Source: JAJFUG01 sp964386505 (lineage in GTDB: Bacteria; Gemmatimonadota; Glassbacteria; GWA2-58-10). From it: DNA of 27,703 nt. The position numbers and the translations under genes are program-made. The stretch covers positions 1-27,703 of the forward strand of contig CAYLSM010000039.1 in assembly GCA_964386505.1 (NCBI GenBank), written 5' to 3'. Below are positions 8,313-15,582 of this stretch, one piece after another. The notes beneath the pieces were generated by a model that saw only the letters and a program-made list of their open reading frames with translations, made no database searches and had not been told where the DNA came from. Positions within the stretch are counted from its first letter, which is position 1. Every line of letters begins with the position of its first letter.

Positions 8313-8329
8313 GCCGGGGACACCCCGGC
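8313..8329 (+). other. GC-rich hairpin in the leader of the TPR-like gene
   Basis: GCCGGGG-ACA-CCCCGGC forms a 7-bp stem with a three-base loop, ending just before the GGAAG ribosome binding site (8331-8335). It has no U-tract, so it is more likely an mRNA structure near the ribosome site or a pause site than a terminator. The rest of 8157-8339 shows nothing else clear. Confidence 0.4.
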
Positions 8330-8339
8330 CGGAAGACCG

Positions 8340-9590
8340 ATGACCATCCGCCGCACCAGAACCCGCCGCAGCGCTCCGGCTGTGCCAGCCGCCGGTCGTG
8401 GGTTGCTGGCTCTGCCAGGCGCGGCGAGGGTGCGCTCCGGTTTCCCGGCACTGCTGCTTCTGCTTTCCTGTCTGCTTTGTGTTCCCTCCAGCCTGTTCCC
8501 GGCCGGCGCGGCCAATTTCTTCGAGGGTGAAATCTCCGAGTTGATCTGGCTCAGTTTTTCGGGCCGGGCCGCCGACAGTTTCGAGCGGGTGGGCGTGCTG
8601 CTCTCCCACGACCCCAACGACTATCGCGCCTATTTCATCCGCGCCACCTGCTACGGCTGGCTCAACGCGATCAACCCCGAGAACCGCCGCTACGACAACC
8701 AGTTCATCGAATCGCTGGATGCCTGCATCGAGTACGCCGACAAGGTTAACCAGAAAGCTCCCGATTACGGGCGGGCCCTGTTCTTCCGGACCCTGGCCCT
8801 GGTGACCGAGGCGCGTTTCAAGGCTTTCCGCGGCTACAGCATCTCCTCACGCTGGACCACCCGTGCGGTGATCAAGGCTGCCGACGAGTTGGAGGAAATG
8901 TACCCGGAGGAGCTGGATGCCCGTTTCCCGCGGGCCGTGTTCGACTACTACTGGGGCGGAAGCTCGATGGCCGGGCGGGTCTCGCAGTTCCTGCTCACAT
9001 TGCCGCGCGGCAGCCGCGAGGACGGCCTCAAGACCCTGCAGGAGTGCGCCCGGCGCGGCAACGGCACCCGTCTGCTGGCCGAGCTGACCCTGCTGGAAAT
9101 CTACCGCGAGAACCCCGCCGACGCCGAGCAGGCCCTTCACAGCGCCGAGCGACTCCACGAGCTGTTCCCGGACAATTCCTATTTCCAGATTGCCCTGGCC
9201 GATGCCTACCGCGAGCGCCGCCAGTGGGTGCTGGCCGAGGCGGTCTACCGTAGCATCCAGGCCAAGGCCCTGAACCGTCTGCCCGGCTATGACGATGTCG
9301 CGTTCGAGATCAGCCGCCTGCGCACGGCCGAGTGTGAGGTGAAACTTGGAAAAATAGAGGAGGCCTTCGGGACGGTGCGGGAAATCCTGCTGGCCAATCC
9401 GATCAATCCGGAATGGATCGTACCCTGGGCGCATTACTACGCCGCGCGGATTTACCGTCAGCGCGGACAGTTCAAGCGCGCCGAGCGGGCCTGCGAGTAC
9501 GCTCTGAACGGGATGGATTACAACGACCTGCACAAAGTCTCGCGCGAGGAGCTGGAAACGATCCGGCGCCTTTCGGAGAACGAGAAGTGA
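8340..9590 (+). CDS. Exported TPR-like repeat protein, unknown function
   Basis: A 416-residue protein. The N terminus is long and Arg-rich, then has a hydrophobic core (about 35-53, FPALLLLLSCLLCVPSSLF) and an AGAAN site near 56-59, consistent with a Sec signal peptide with an extended n-region. The mature part is alpha-helical with TPR-like units, clearest at 262-310 (AEQALHSAERLHELFPDNS then IALADAYRERRQWVLAEAVY) and 363-388 (AHYYAARIYRQRGQFKRAERAC). No enzymatic motif is seen. GGAAG lies four bases before the ATG. It follows the FGE-like gene by 183 bases without a clear terminator, so it probably belongs to the same functional group of periplasmic TPR proteins. Its stop is two bases from the end of the convergent ABC exporter gene. 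Confidence 0.75.
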   Translation: MTIRRTRTRRSAPAVPAAGRGLLALPGAARVRSGFPALLLLLSCLLCVPSSLFPAGAANFFEGEISELIWLSFSGRAADSFERVGVLLSHDPNDYRAYFIRATCYGWLNAINPENRRYDNQFIESLDACIEYADKVNQKAPDYGRALFFRTLALVTEARFKAFRGYSISSRWTTRAVIKAADELEEMYPEELDARFPRAVFDYYWGGSSMAGRVSQFLLTLPRGSREDGLKTLQECARRGNGTRLLAELTLLEIYRENPADAEQALHSAERLHELFPDNSYFQIALADAYRERRQWVLAEAVYRSIQAKALNRLPGYDDVAFEISRLRTAECEVKLGKIEEAFGTVREILLANPINPEWIVPWAHYYAARIYRQRGQFKRAERACEYALNGMDYNDLHKVSREELETIRRLSENEK

Positions 9591-9592
9591 GT

Positions 9593-11428
9593 TCAGCCCT
9601 GCTCGGCTTGCACCTGCGGCAGTCTTCCCTCCGTCACTGAAATCTCCTGGTCCTTGTACTGAAGCTGGTACAGGTCGAAGTAAATCCCACGGCGCTGCAA
9701 TAACTCCTCGTGCGTGCCCATCTCGGCGATCCGGCCGTGGTGCATCACAATGATGCGGTCCACCTTACGGATCGTGGACAGACGGTGGGCCACGATCAGG
9801 CTGGTGCGGCGCTCGGTCAGACGCTCCAGGGCCTGCTGGATCAGGTGCTCGGTCTGGGAGTCGATGCTGCTGGTGGCCTCGTCAAGCACCAGGATACGCG
9901 GGTTCTTGTACATCACCCGGGCGAACGAGATGAGCTGGCGCTGCCCGGCGCTGAGCGTGGAGCCGCGCTCATTCAGCACGTGGTCGAACCCGCCCGGCAG
10001 AGCCGAGATGAAATCGAGGGCGCCCAGGTGCTCGGCCGTGCGGGTCAGGTGCTCCAGCGAGGCGTCCTTTTCTCCCAGGGCGATGTTGTCCCGTACAGTG
10101 CCGCTGAAAATGAACACATCCTGAAGGGCGATGCCGATATTGCGCCGCAGCCAGGTCTTGTCCAGGTCGCGGATGTCGACCCCGTCCAGGGTGATCCGCC
10201 CGGACTGCGGGTCGTAGAAGCGGCAGAGCAGGTTGATGATCGTGGTTTTGCCCGCGCCGGTCGAGCCGACTACGGCGATTTTCTCGCCCGGCTTCACCTG
10301 GAACGAGACCCCTTTGAGCACCGGCTCGCCGGGGTTGTAGGAAAAGTGCACATCCTCGAAGCCCACCGCACCGTCCACCCGGTCCAGATACACCGGGGCC
10401 GGGGTGTTCTCGATCCATTGCTTGGCGTCCAGCAGCCCGAAAATGCGCTCACTGGCCGCCATCGCAGCCTGGAAGATGTTGTACTTTTCGCTCAGGTCGC
10501 TGATCGGTTTGTAGAACTTTTCCACATACTGGATGAACGCCACCAGCACTCCGAATGAGAGCGTGCCCTGCATCACGCTCAGCCCGCCGAACCAGACTAT
10601 CACCGCCATCGAGATGGCCGCGATCATTTCCATCAACGGGTAGAACAGAGCGTAGTAAAAAATGGTGTAGATGTTGGCGTCCATGTTCTCGCGGTTCAGA
10701 AGCTCGAAGCGCCGCGCCGAGTCGGCCTGACGGTTGAAGAGCTGGATCACGCTCATCCCGGAGAGCGACTCCTGCAGGAATGCGTTGATCCGCGCTATCC
10801 GCGCCCGCACCATGCGGAAACCCTCGCGCATCTTGCGCCGGAAATAGAAAGTCACCGCCAGAAGGACTGGCAGGATGGCGAAAGTGTAGAGGGCGAGCTT
10901 GAAATTGAGCCAGAGCATGGCGACCATGATACCCACGATCATGGCCAGGTCGCCGATCACCGTGACCAGCCCGGTGGAGAACAGCTCGTTCAGCACCTCC
11001 ACGTCGCTTGTGACCCGGGTGACCAGCCGCCCGACCGGGTTGCGGTCGAAGAAGCTTAGCGACAGGCTCTGCAGGTGCTTGAAAAGGGCCATGCGGATAT
11101 CGTACATGGTGCGCTGGCCCAGGTAGTTGGTCAGCAGGATCTGGGCGAAGCGGAACACCAGATCGCCGCTTATAACCAGAAGGTAGATCAGCACCAGCTG
11201 GCCGAAACCCTCCATCTTGCCGGGCACGATATGCTTGTCCAGCGCCAGCTTGATCAGGTAGGGGCCGGCGAGTTGGCAGGCGGAGCTGACCAGCAGCACC
11301 GCGGTGCCCAGCCAGATGTAGTTCCAGTAGGGGCGCAGGAACGGGTACAGACGGCGGGCCATACGGCTGTCGTAGGCCTTGCCCGTAACCTCGTCCTCCA
11401 CCATGTAGCTTTTCTGCTTGTCGCTCAC
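9593..11428 (-). CDS. ABC exporter half-transporter, canonical-ATPase subunit of a heterodimer
   Basis: A 611-residue MsbA/BmrD-like half-transporter: six-helix membrane domain (about 30-320) and a nucleotide-binding domain with Walker A GSTGAGKT (388-395), Q-loop Q436, signature LSAGQ (492-496), Walker B ILVLDE with catalytic E517, and switch H548. Such pumps export drugs, lipids or peptides across the inner membrane. The start is GTG at 11428 and overlaps the upstream gene's TGA (GTGA), so the two subunits are translationally coupled. The signature is LSAGQ rather than LSGGQ, matching the partner's degenerate Walker B as in heterodimers such as BmrCD or TM287/288. Substrate cannot be read from sequence. 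The gene ends two bases from a convergent gene with no terminator visible. Confidence 0.93.
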   Translation of the reverse strand: MSDKQKSYMVEDEVTGKAYDSRMARRLYPFLRPYWNYIWLGTAVLLVSSACQLAGPYLIKLALDKHIVPGKMEGFGQLVLIYLLVISGDLVFRFAQILLTNYLGQRTMYDIRMALFKHLQSLSLSFFDRNPVGRLVTRVTSDVEVLNELFSTGLVTVIGDLAMIVGIMVAMLWLNFKLALYTFAILPVLLAVTFYFRRKMREGFRMVRARIARINAFLQESLSGMSVIQLFNRQADSARRFELLNRENMDANIYTIFYYALFYPLMEMIAAISMAVIVWFGGLSVMQGTLSFGVLVAFIQYVEKFYKPISDLSEKYNIFQAAMAASERIFGLLDAKQWIENTPAPVYLDRVDGAVGFEDVHFSYNPGEPVLKGVSFQVKPGEKIAVVGSTGAGKTTIINLLCRFYDPQSGRITLDGVDIRDLDKTWLRRNIGIALQDVFIFSGTVRDNIALGEKDASLEHLTRTAEHLGALDFISALPGGFDHVLNERGSTLSAGQRQLISFARVMYKNPRILVLDEATSSIDSQTEHLIQQALERLTERRTSLIVAHRLSTIRKVDRIIVMHHGRIAEMGTHEELLQRRGIYFDLYQLQYKDQEISVTEGRLPQVQAEQG

Positions 11429-13212
11429 CCGAGCCTCGCGATCCGCTCCTGCAGGAGCTGTTTCTCGTTGAGCGCCGCGTAATAGCCCTCCTGCCGCACC
11501 AGCTCGTCATGCGTGCCGCGCTGGGTGATCCGTCCGCCCTCCAGGACCACGATCAGGTCGCAGTCCTTGATCGTGCTGACCCTGTGGCTGACGATCAGGG
11601 TGGTCTTGTTCTCCATGTAGGAACGCAAGCCGCGGATGATCTTTTCCTCGGTGCCGGTGTCCACGCTGGAGAAACAGTCATCCAGCAGAAGGACCGGGCT
11701 GTCCGCGGCCAGGGCGCGGCTGATCGAGGTGCGCTGTTTCTGTCCGCCCGAGAGGTTGATCCCGCGCTCGCCCAGCAGGGTGTCGAGCTGGTGCGGGAAC
11801 TGGCTGATATCCTCGGCCAGCCCGGCGATCTGCACCAGGCGCCGGATTTCCTCCTCATCCAGCTCGCGGTCCAGGCCGTAGGAGACATTGGCCCGGATCG
11901 ACTCGCTGAACAGGAAAGTCTCCTGCGGCACCATGGCGACAGCCCGACGGAGGGCCGGCAGCGACCAGTCCAGGATATCCACGCCGTCCACCAGAAGCGT
12001 CCCCTGCGGCGGGTTGTACAGGCGCGGGATGAGGCTCAGCAGGGTCGATTTGCCGCAACCCACCGGCCCGACCAGGCCCACGGTCATCCCGGGCTCTATC
12101 TCCAGCGAGATGTCCTCCAGGGCGGTAGCAGTAGAGCCGGGATAGTTGAAAGTCAGGCCGCGCAGGCTGATCCGGCCGCTGACACGCGGGGTGTCGGCCA
12201 GGGCGACCCGGGGCGCGGAAGGCTCGGTCACAGCGGGACGGGTCTCGAACAGCTCCATGATCCGGCCCAGCGAGGCCCGTCCCCGCTGGATAACGTTCAG
12301 CACGAAACCGATCGAGATCATCGGCCAGTACATCATGCCCAGGTAGATGAAGAACGCGGTAAAGTCGCCCAGGCTGATCCGTCCCTGCGACACCAGCCAT
12401 CCGCCGTAGCCCAGGATCGCCAGCGAGGACAGCCCGGCCAGGAACGACATGAACGGGAACAGCAGCCCCGAGACCTTGATCAGGCGCATGTTGAGAGCCA
12501 GGTAGTCGCGGTTCAGACGGTCGAACTCCTCGGTCTCGTGGCTCTCGCGGGTGAACGACTTGATCACCCGGATGCCGGCCAGGTTTTCCTGCACCCGGGC
12601 CGTGATGTCGCTCAGGCGGCGCTGCACCTCTATAGAGCGGTCGTGGATCACCTCGCCCACGCGCCGGTAGCTCAGGCTGACCAGGGCCAGGGGCAGGAAC
12701 GCCAGCAGGGTGAGTTTCCAGTCGAAATAGACCATCAGCGGCAAGGCGAACAGCACAGTTACGCTGGTCTGGAACGAGTACATGATCGCCGGGCCGAGCA
12801 GCATCCGCACCTCGTTCAGGTCGTTGGTGGCGCGGCTAAGAAGGTCGCCGATGCGGTTGCGCTGGAAAAACTGCATGTCCAGGGTCAGAAGGTGGGTGTA
12901 GAGGTCCTGGCGGATGCGGTATTCGATCTGGCGGCTGATCCCGATCAGTATCTGGCGCATCAGGAAACGGAACACACCCTGGATCAGGCGGATACCGAGC
13001 AGGGCCGCCACCATCAGTGCCAGTACCCGCAGACCGTGGTTTTTCTCCACGCTGTCGATGGCGAATTTGATCACCAAAGGTGATAGCATGCCCAGCGAGT
13101 TGGTGAAAAACGCGCAGACCAGCCCCACCGCGAACATGTTGCGATGCGCGCTCAGGTACTTTTTGAGCGGGACCAGGGACTTGAAAAAAGGTTTCTGAAC
13201 GGGCTTGACCAT
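11425..13212 (-). CDS. ABC exporter half-transporter, degenerate-site subunit of a heterodimer
   Basis: A 595-residue half-transporter: membrane domain about 15-315, then a nucleotide-binding domain with Walker A GPVGCGKS (382-389), Q430, a perfect signature LSGGQ (487-491), Walker B VLLLDD (507-512) and switch H543. The catalytic glutamate after Walker B is Asp (D512), the hallmark of the BmrC/TM287-type subunit, which forms a non-hydrolysing site together with the partner's altered LSAGQ signature. First gene of a two-gene minus-strand operon, its TGA overlapping the next gene's GTG. The ATG at 13212 has AAGGA about 12 bases upstream, a long spacing; no better start is seen. Confidence 0.93.
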   Translation of the reverse strand: MVKPVQKPFFKSLVPLKKYLSAHRNMFAVGLVCAFFTNSLGMLSPLVIKFAIDSVEKNHGLRVLALMVAALLGIRLIQGVFRFLMRQILIGISRQIEYRIRQDLYTHLLTLDMQFFQRNRIGDLLSRATNDLNEVRMLLGPAIMYSFQTSVTVLFALPLMVYFDWKLTLLAFLPLALVSLSYRRVGEVIHDRSIEVQRRLSDITARVQENLAGIRVIKSFTRESHETEEFDRLNRDYLALNMRLIKVSGLLFPFMSFLAGLSSLAILGYGGWLVSQGRISLGDFTAFFIYLGMMYWPMISIGFVLNVIQRGRASLGRIMELFETRPAVTEPSAPRVALADTPRVSGRISLRGLTFNYPGSTATALEDISLEIEPGMTVGLVGPVGCGKSTLLSLIPRLYNPPQGTLLVDGVDILDWSLPALRRAVAMVPQETFLFSESIRANVSYGLDRELDEEEIRRLVQIAGLAEDISQFPHQLDTLLGERGINLSGGQKQRTSISRALAADSPVLLLDDCFSSVDTGTEEKIIRGLRSYMENKTTLIVSHRVSTIKDCDLIVVLEGGRITQRGTHDELVRQEGYYAALNEKQLLQERIARLG

Positions 13213-13266
13213 TCTGACCGGCCGTCCTTGAAAACTGGCGAATTGTTTTACGGAAAATCAATCAGC

Positions 13267-13300
13267 GGGCGGACTCCCGGCTTCAATCCGGAGTCCGCCC
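13267..13300 (-). terminator. Hairpin, probable terminator of the homocysteine methyltransferase gene
   Basis: A perfect 11-bp stem, GGGCGGACTCC (13267-13277) with GGAGTCCGCCC (13290-13300), and a 12-base loop. On the minus strand it is followed by CGCTGATTGATTTTCC, a broken U-tract. It lies between the stop of the minus-strand methyltransferase gene and the start of the ABC operon on the same strand, where a terminator would be expected. The imperfect U-tract lowers confidence. Confidence 0.45.
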
Positions 13301-13330
13301 GGTCGAGGCGGGCAGATTACTGCGATGAAT

Positions 13331-13356
13331 CAGGGGCCTCCATCTGGCGGCCCCTG
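13331..13356 (-). other. Second hairpin in the methyltransferase-ABC gap
   Basis: CAGGGGCC (13331-13338) pairs perfectly with GGCCCCTG (13349-13356) across a 10-base loop. It lies 32 bases after the methyltransferase stop on the minus strand and has no U-tract. With the next hairpin it forms a tandem pair that could protect the 3' end or help termination. Confidence 0.4.
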
Positions 13357-13387
13357 CCATACGGGAAACCGGGTTCTGCGGGAAAGC

Positions 13388-14284
13388 TCAGGCCCGGTTG
13401 AGTGCCTTTTTAACCGCGGCTATATAGCCGGGGGTGCTCCCGCAGCAACCGCCGATAAGGCGCGCTCCCGCCTCGACCAGACCCACCGCCCCCTCGGCCA
13501 TCTGCTCCGCGGTCTCGTTGTAGTGCGTGTGCCCGTCTCCGCTCACCGAGGGCGCACCCGCGTTGGGCTGGGCGGCCACCGGGCGCTTGGAGCCGCGCAC
13601 CAGACCGCGCACCACCTCGAGCATATCCTTCATGGTCACGCCGCAATTGCTGCCCACGATATCCGCCCCGGCGGAGTCAAGCTCGGCGGCGACCTCCTCC
13701 GGGGTCTGGCCCCACATGGTGCGAAGCCCCGCCGGGCCGTTCTGGAAGCTCATCGAGGCCAGCACCGGCTTGGCGCTCACGCTTCGCACCGCCCGCAGGG
13801 CCAGCTTGATCTCCTCGATGTCCATGAAAGTCTCAAGGGCGAACATGTCCACCCCGGCCGCCTCCAGGGCCGCGGCCTGCTCACGGAAAGCCTCGAACAT
13901 CTCCTCGGCCGGACGCTTACCGCCCCACTGTTCCAGGATATCACCCGTGGGCCCGATATCCGCCGCCACCAGCGCTTTGCCGGCCGCCGCCTCGCGGGCC
14001 AGCTTCACCGCTGCGGCGTTGATTTCAGCCAGGCGGTCCACGGCGCCGTAGTGCTCCAGCTTGATCCGGTTGGCCCCGAAAGTGTTGGTGATGACAATAT
14101 CGCTGCCCGCCTCAACGTTGAGGCGGTGTACCTCGGCCACCCTGGTGCCGCCCTCCTGCGAGATATTCCAGATCTCTCCGCACTCGTGGCCGCTTTTCAG
14201 CCCAGCCTCCTGCAGCATCGTTCCCATGGCGCTGTCGATCAGGAGCACTTCGTTTTTCAGACGGCTGAGAAGGTCATGTGGCAT
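13388..14284 (-). CDS. Homocysteine S-methyltransferase, single-domain (MetH N-terminal-like)
   Basis: A 298-residue TIM-barrel methyltransferase that transfers a methyl group to homocysteine to make methionine. The N-terminal IDSAMGTMLQEAG and NTFGANRIKLEHYG are typical of MetH/BHMT proteins. The zinc triad that activates the homocysteine thiol is intact: C214 (GSNCG) and C280-C281 (GGCCGSTP). It matches only the homocysteine domain of MetH; no folate, cobalamin or reactivation domain follows. The methyl donor is therefore unknown: betaine, S-methylmethionine, or methylfolate through a separate cobalamin protein are all possible. The frame is open upstream to 14437, but the promoter and family alignment favour ATG 14284; AAAGGA lies about 11 bases upstream. 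Divergent from the deaminase gene. Confidence 0.88.
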   Translation of the reverse strand: MPHDLLSRLKNEVLLIDSAMGTMLQEAGLKSGHECGEIWNISQEGGTRVAEVHRLNVEAGSDIVITNTFGANRIKLEHYGAVDRLAEINAAAVKLAREAAAGKALVAADIGPTGDILEQWGGKRPAEEMFEAFREQAAALEAAGVDMFALETFMDIEEIKLALRAVRSVSAKPVLASMSFQNGPAGLRTMWGQTPEEVAAELDSAGADIVGSNCGVTMKDMLEVVRGLVRGSKRPVAAQPNAGAPSVSGDGHTHYNETAEQMAEGAVGLVEAGARLIGGCCGSTPGYIAAVKKALNRA

Positions 14285-14317
14285 GGGACGGCTGTTCCTT
14301 TCACGGTTCGGAGTGTC

Positions 14318-14347
14318 TTGACAGGCGAAGGTGTGTAAACATAAAAT
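14318..14347 (+). promoter_or_regulatory. Promoter of the adenosine deaminase-family gene
   Basis: Perfect TTGACA (14318-14323), an 18-base spacer and TAAAAT (14342-14347). The predicted start is near 14354, about 86 bases before the ATG at 14440. It points at the opposing promoter on the other strand. Confidence 0.7.
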
Positions 14348-14374
14348 TCGGAGTCCTGATATTCGGAGTCCTGA
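14346..14374. repeat. Tandem 14-base direct repeat between facing promoters
   Basis: ATTCGGAGTCCTGA occurs at 14346-14359 and again at 14361-14374, a 15-base period. The first copy covers the predicted plus-strand start site (near 14354) and the second abuts the predicted minus-strand start site (near 14375). An octamer TTCGGAGT recurs at 14307-14314, just before the plus -35 box. The placement suggests operator half-sites; no regulator is identified. Confidence 0.6.
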
Positions 14375-14381
14375 AGTTATA

Positions 14382-14410
14382 ATTGTAATAAATCCGGCTC
14401 TCTGTCGCAA
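14382..14410 (-). promoter_or_regulatory. Promoter of the homocysteine methyltransferase gene
   Basis: On the minus strand TTGCGA (14410-14405), a 17-base spacer and TACAAT (14387-14382). The predicted start is near 14375, leaving a leader of about 90 bases. No SAM-riboswitch-like architecture was recognised in the leader. Confidence 0.7.
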
Positions 14411-14439
14411 GTTGAACCGTTTCCGCCCCGAGGACAAGC

Positions 14440-15450
14440 ATGCCCGACCGGCCCGGCCCTGATGGTCACCCGCCCTGCCTGCCTATCGAACTTCACCTCC
14501 ACCTGGAAGGCAGCCTGGAGCCGGGATTTGTCCGGCATCTCGTTGCGGGACGTCACGGGGCGGCCGGGGTGGATTTCGCCGCTCTCTACGCGTTCTCCGA
14601 TTTCAGGGGCTTCCTGGAGGCCTACCGTCGCGTGGTGACCCTGCTCACCCGCCCCGAGGATTTCTCGGAAATGACCCTGGCCGCCTGCGTGCGCCTGGCC
14701 GGTATCGGTGTGCGCTACGCCGAGCTGATATTCACCCCGCTCATCCATACCCGTCGCGGCCTGGATCACGGGGCGGTGAGCCGGGCCATTGTCTCGGCCT
14801 TGGATAAGGCCCGCACGAGCCTGGGACTGGAGTGCAACTTGATCTACGACACGGTCCGTCAGTGGGGGGCCGAAGCGGCGCTGGAGACTGCCACGCTGGC
14901 CGTGGCGGACAGTCGGGCCGGGTTGCCGGTGGTCGGGTTCGGGGTTGGGGGGGATGAGCTTTCGGTGCCAGCGGCCGAGCTGGCCGGGGCGTTCCGCTTT
15001 GCAAAAGAAGCGGGCCTTTACAGCTACGTGCATGCCGGAGAGGTGGGGCCGCCCGAGTCGGTCTGGGAGGCGCTGGAGGTGCTGGGGGCCGACCGGATCG
15101 GCCACGGCGTTTCCGCTGCCCGTGATCCGCTTCTCATGGATGAGCTGGCCCGGCGCGGCACTGCGCTCGACCTCTGCCCGACAAGCAACCTGCTTACGCG
15201 GGCCGTACCGCGCCTGGAGGAGCACCCCCTGCCGCTGTTTATCGAGCGCGGGCTCACAGTCACCCTGGGCAGCGACGATCCCGGGTTTTTCGGCTCATGG
15301 CTGGACAATGAGCTGGCACTCTGCCGCGAGCTGTGGGGTTGGGACAGCGCTGCGGTGGCAACCCTGACCCGCAACGCCGCGCGCTCGGCGTTCCTGCCGC
15401 AGGCCGGGTGCGAGGCCCTGGCCGCGCGGCTGGGCCTTAGCCTGGAATAA
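14440..15450 (+). CDS. Adenosine deaminase-family metal-dependent aminohydrolase
   Basis: A 336-residue protein of the adenosine/AMP deaminase family, which hydrolyses the 6-amino group of purine nucleosides using zinc. Visible ligands and catalytic residues: HLHLEGS with H19 and H21, HAGE with H198 and E201, GHG with H222, and SDDP with D279-D280. The 'GSDDP' form of the last motif and the compact size fit bacterial adenosine, adenine or aminodeoxyfutalosine deaminases, and the substrate cannot be settled here. GAGGA lies close before the ATG. Divergent from a homocysteine methyltransferase: adenosine and homocysteine are the two products of S-adenosylhomocysteine hydrolysis, so a methyl-cycle role is plausible. 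Confidence 0.88.
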   Translation: MPDRPGPDGHPPCLPIELHLHLEGSLEPGFVRHLVAGRHGAAGVDFAALYAFSDFRGFLEAYRRVVTLLTRPEDFSEMTLAACVRLAGIGVRYAELIFTPLIHTRRGLDHGAVSRAIVSALDKARTSLGLECNLIYDTVRQWGAEAALETATLAVADSRAGLPVVGFGVGGDELSVPAAELAGAFRFAKEAGLYSYVHAGEVGPPESVWEALEVLGADRIGHGVSAARDPLLMDELARRGTALDLCPTSNLLTRAVPRLEEHPLPLFIERGLTVTLGSDDPGFFGSWLDNELALCRELWGWDSAAVATLTRNAARSAFLPQAGCEALAARLGLSLE

Positions 15451-15477
15451 GCATATTGTATATCTGAGTTAACTGTA

Positions 15478-15551
15478 GGGCCACGGTGCACCGTGCCCGA
15501 TTAATTAGTGGTAAATCCTCCTCAATCCCCCTTTGTCAAAAGGGGAGGCCG
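15478..15551 (+). repeat. Composite palindromic repeat, copy A
   Basis: Two parts: a GC-rich palindrome (15478-15498; perfect 14-base core at 15482-15495), then after a short AT-rich linker a second element ending in ATCCCCCTTTGTCAAAAGGG-type dyad symmetry (15512-15551). The same two parts in the same order occur on the opposite strand at 19054-19126. It sits between convergent gene ends and could act as a bidirectional transcription stop. The CCCCCTTTG-CAAAGGGGG dyad type is often seen as dispersed repeats in bacterial genomes; no transposase is present. Confidence 0.8.
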
Positions 15552-15582
15552 GAATCCCACACACCTGATTTACGCTGCCGTC

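Noticed and set aside
11509..13083. 524-residue open frame on the plus strand
   Set aside because: It lies wholly inside the ABC half-transporter gene on the other strand and is rich in Gln/His/Asp with no family features.
14285..14439. SAM or cobalamin riboswitch before the homocysteine methyltransferase gene
   Set aside because: The leader is only about 90 bases and lacks the conserved helices of these riboswitches; direct repeats and two promoters account for the sequence.
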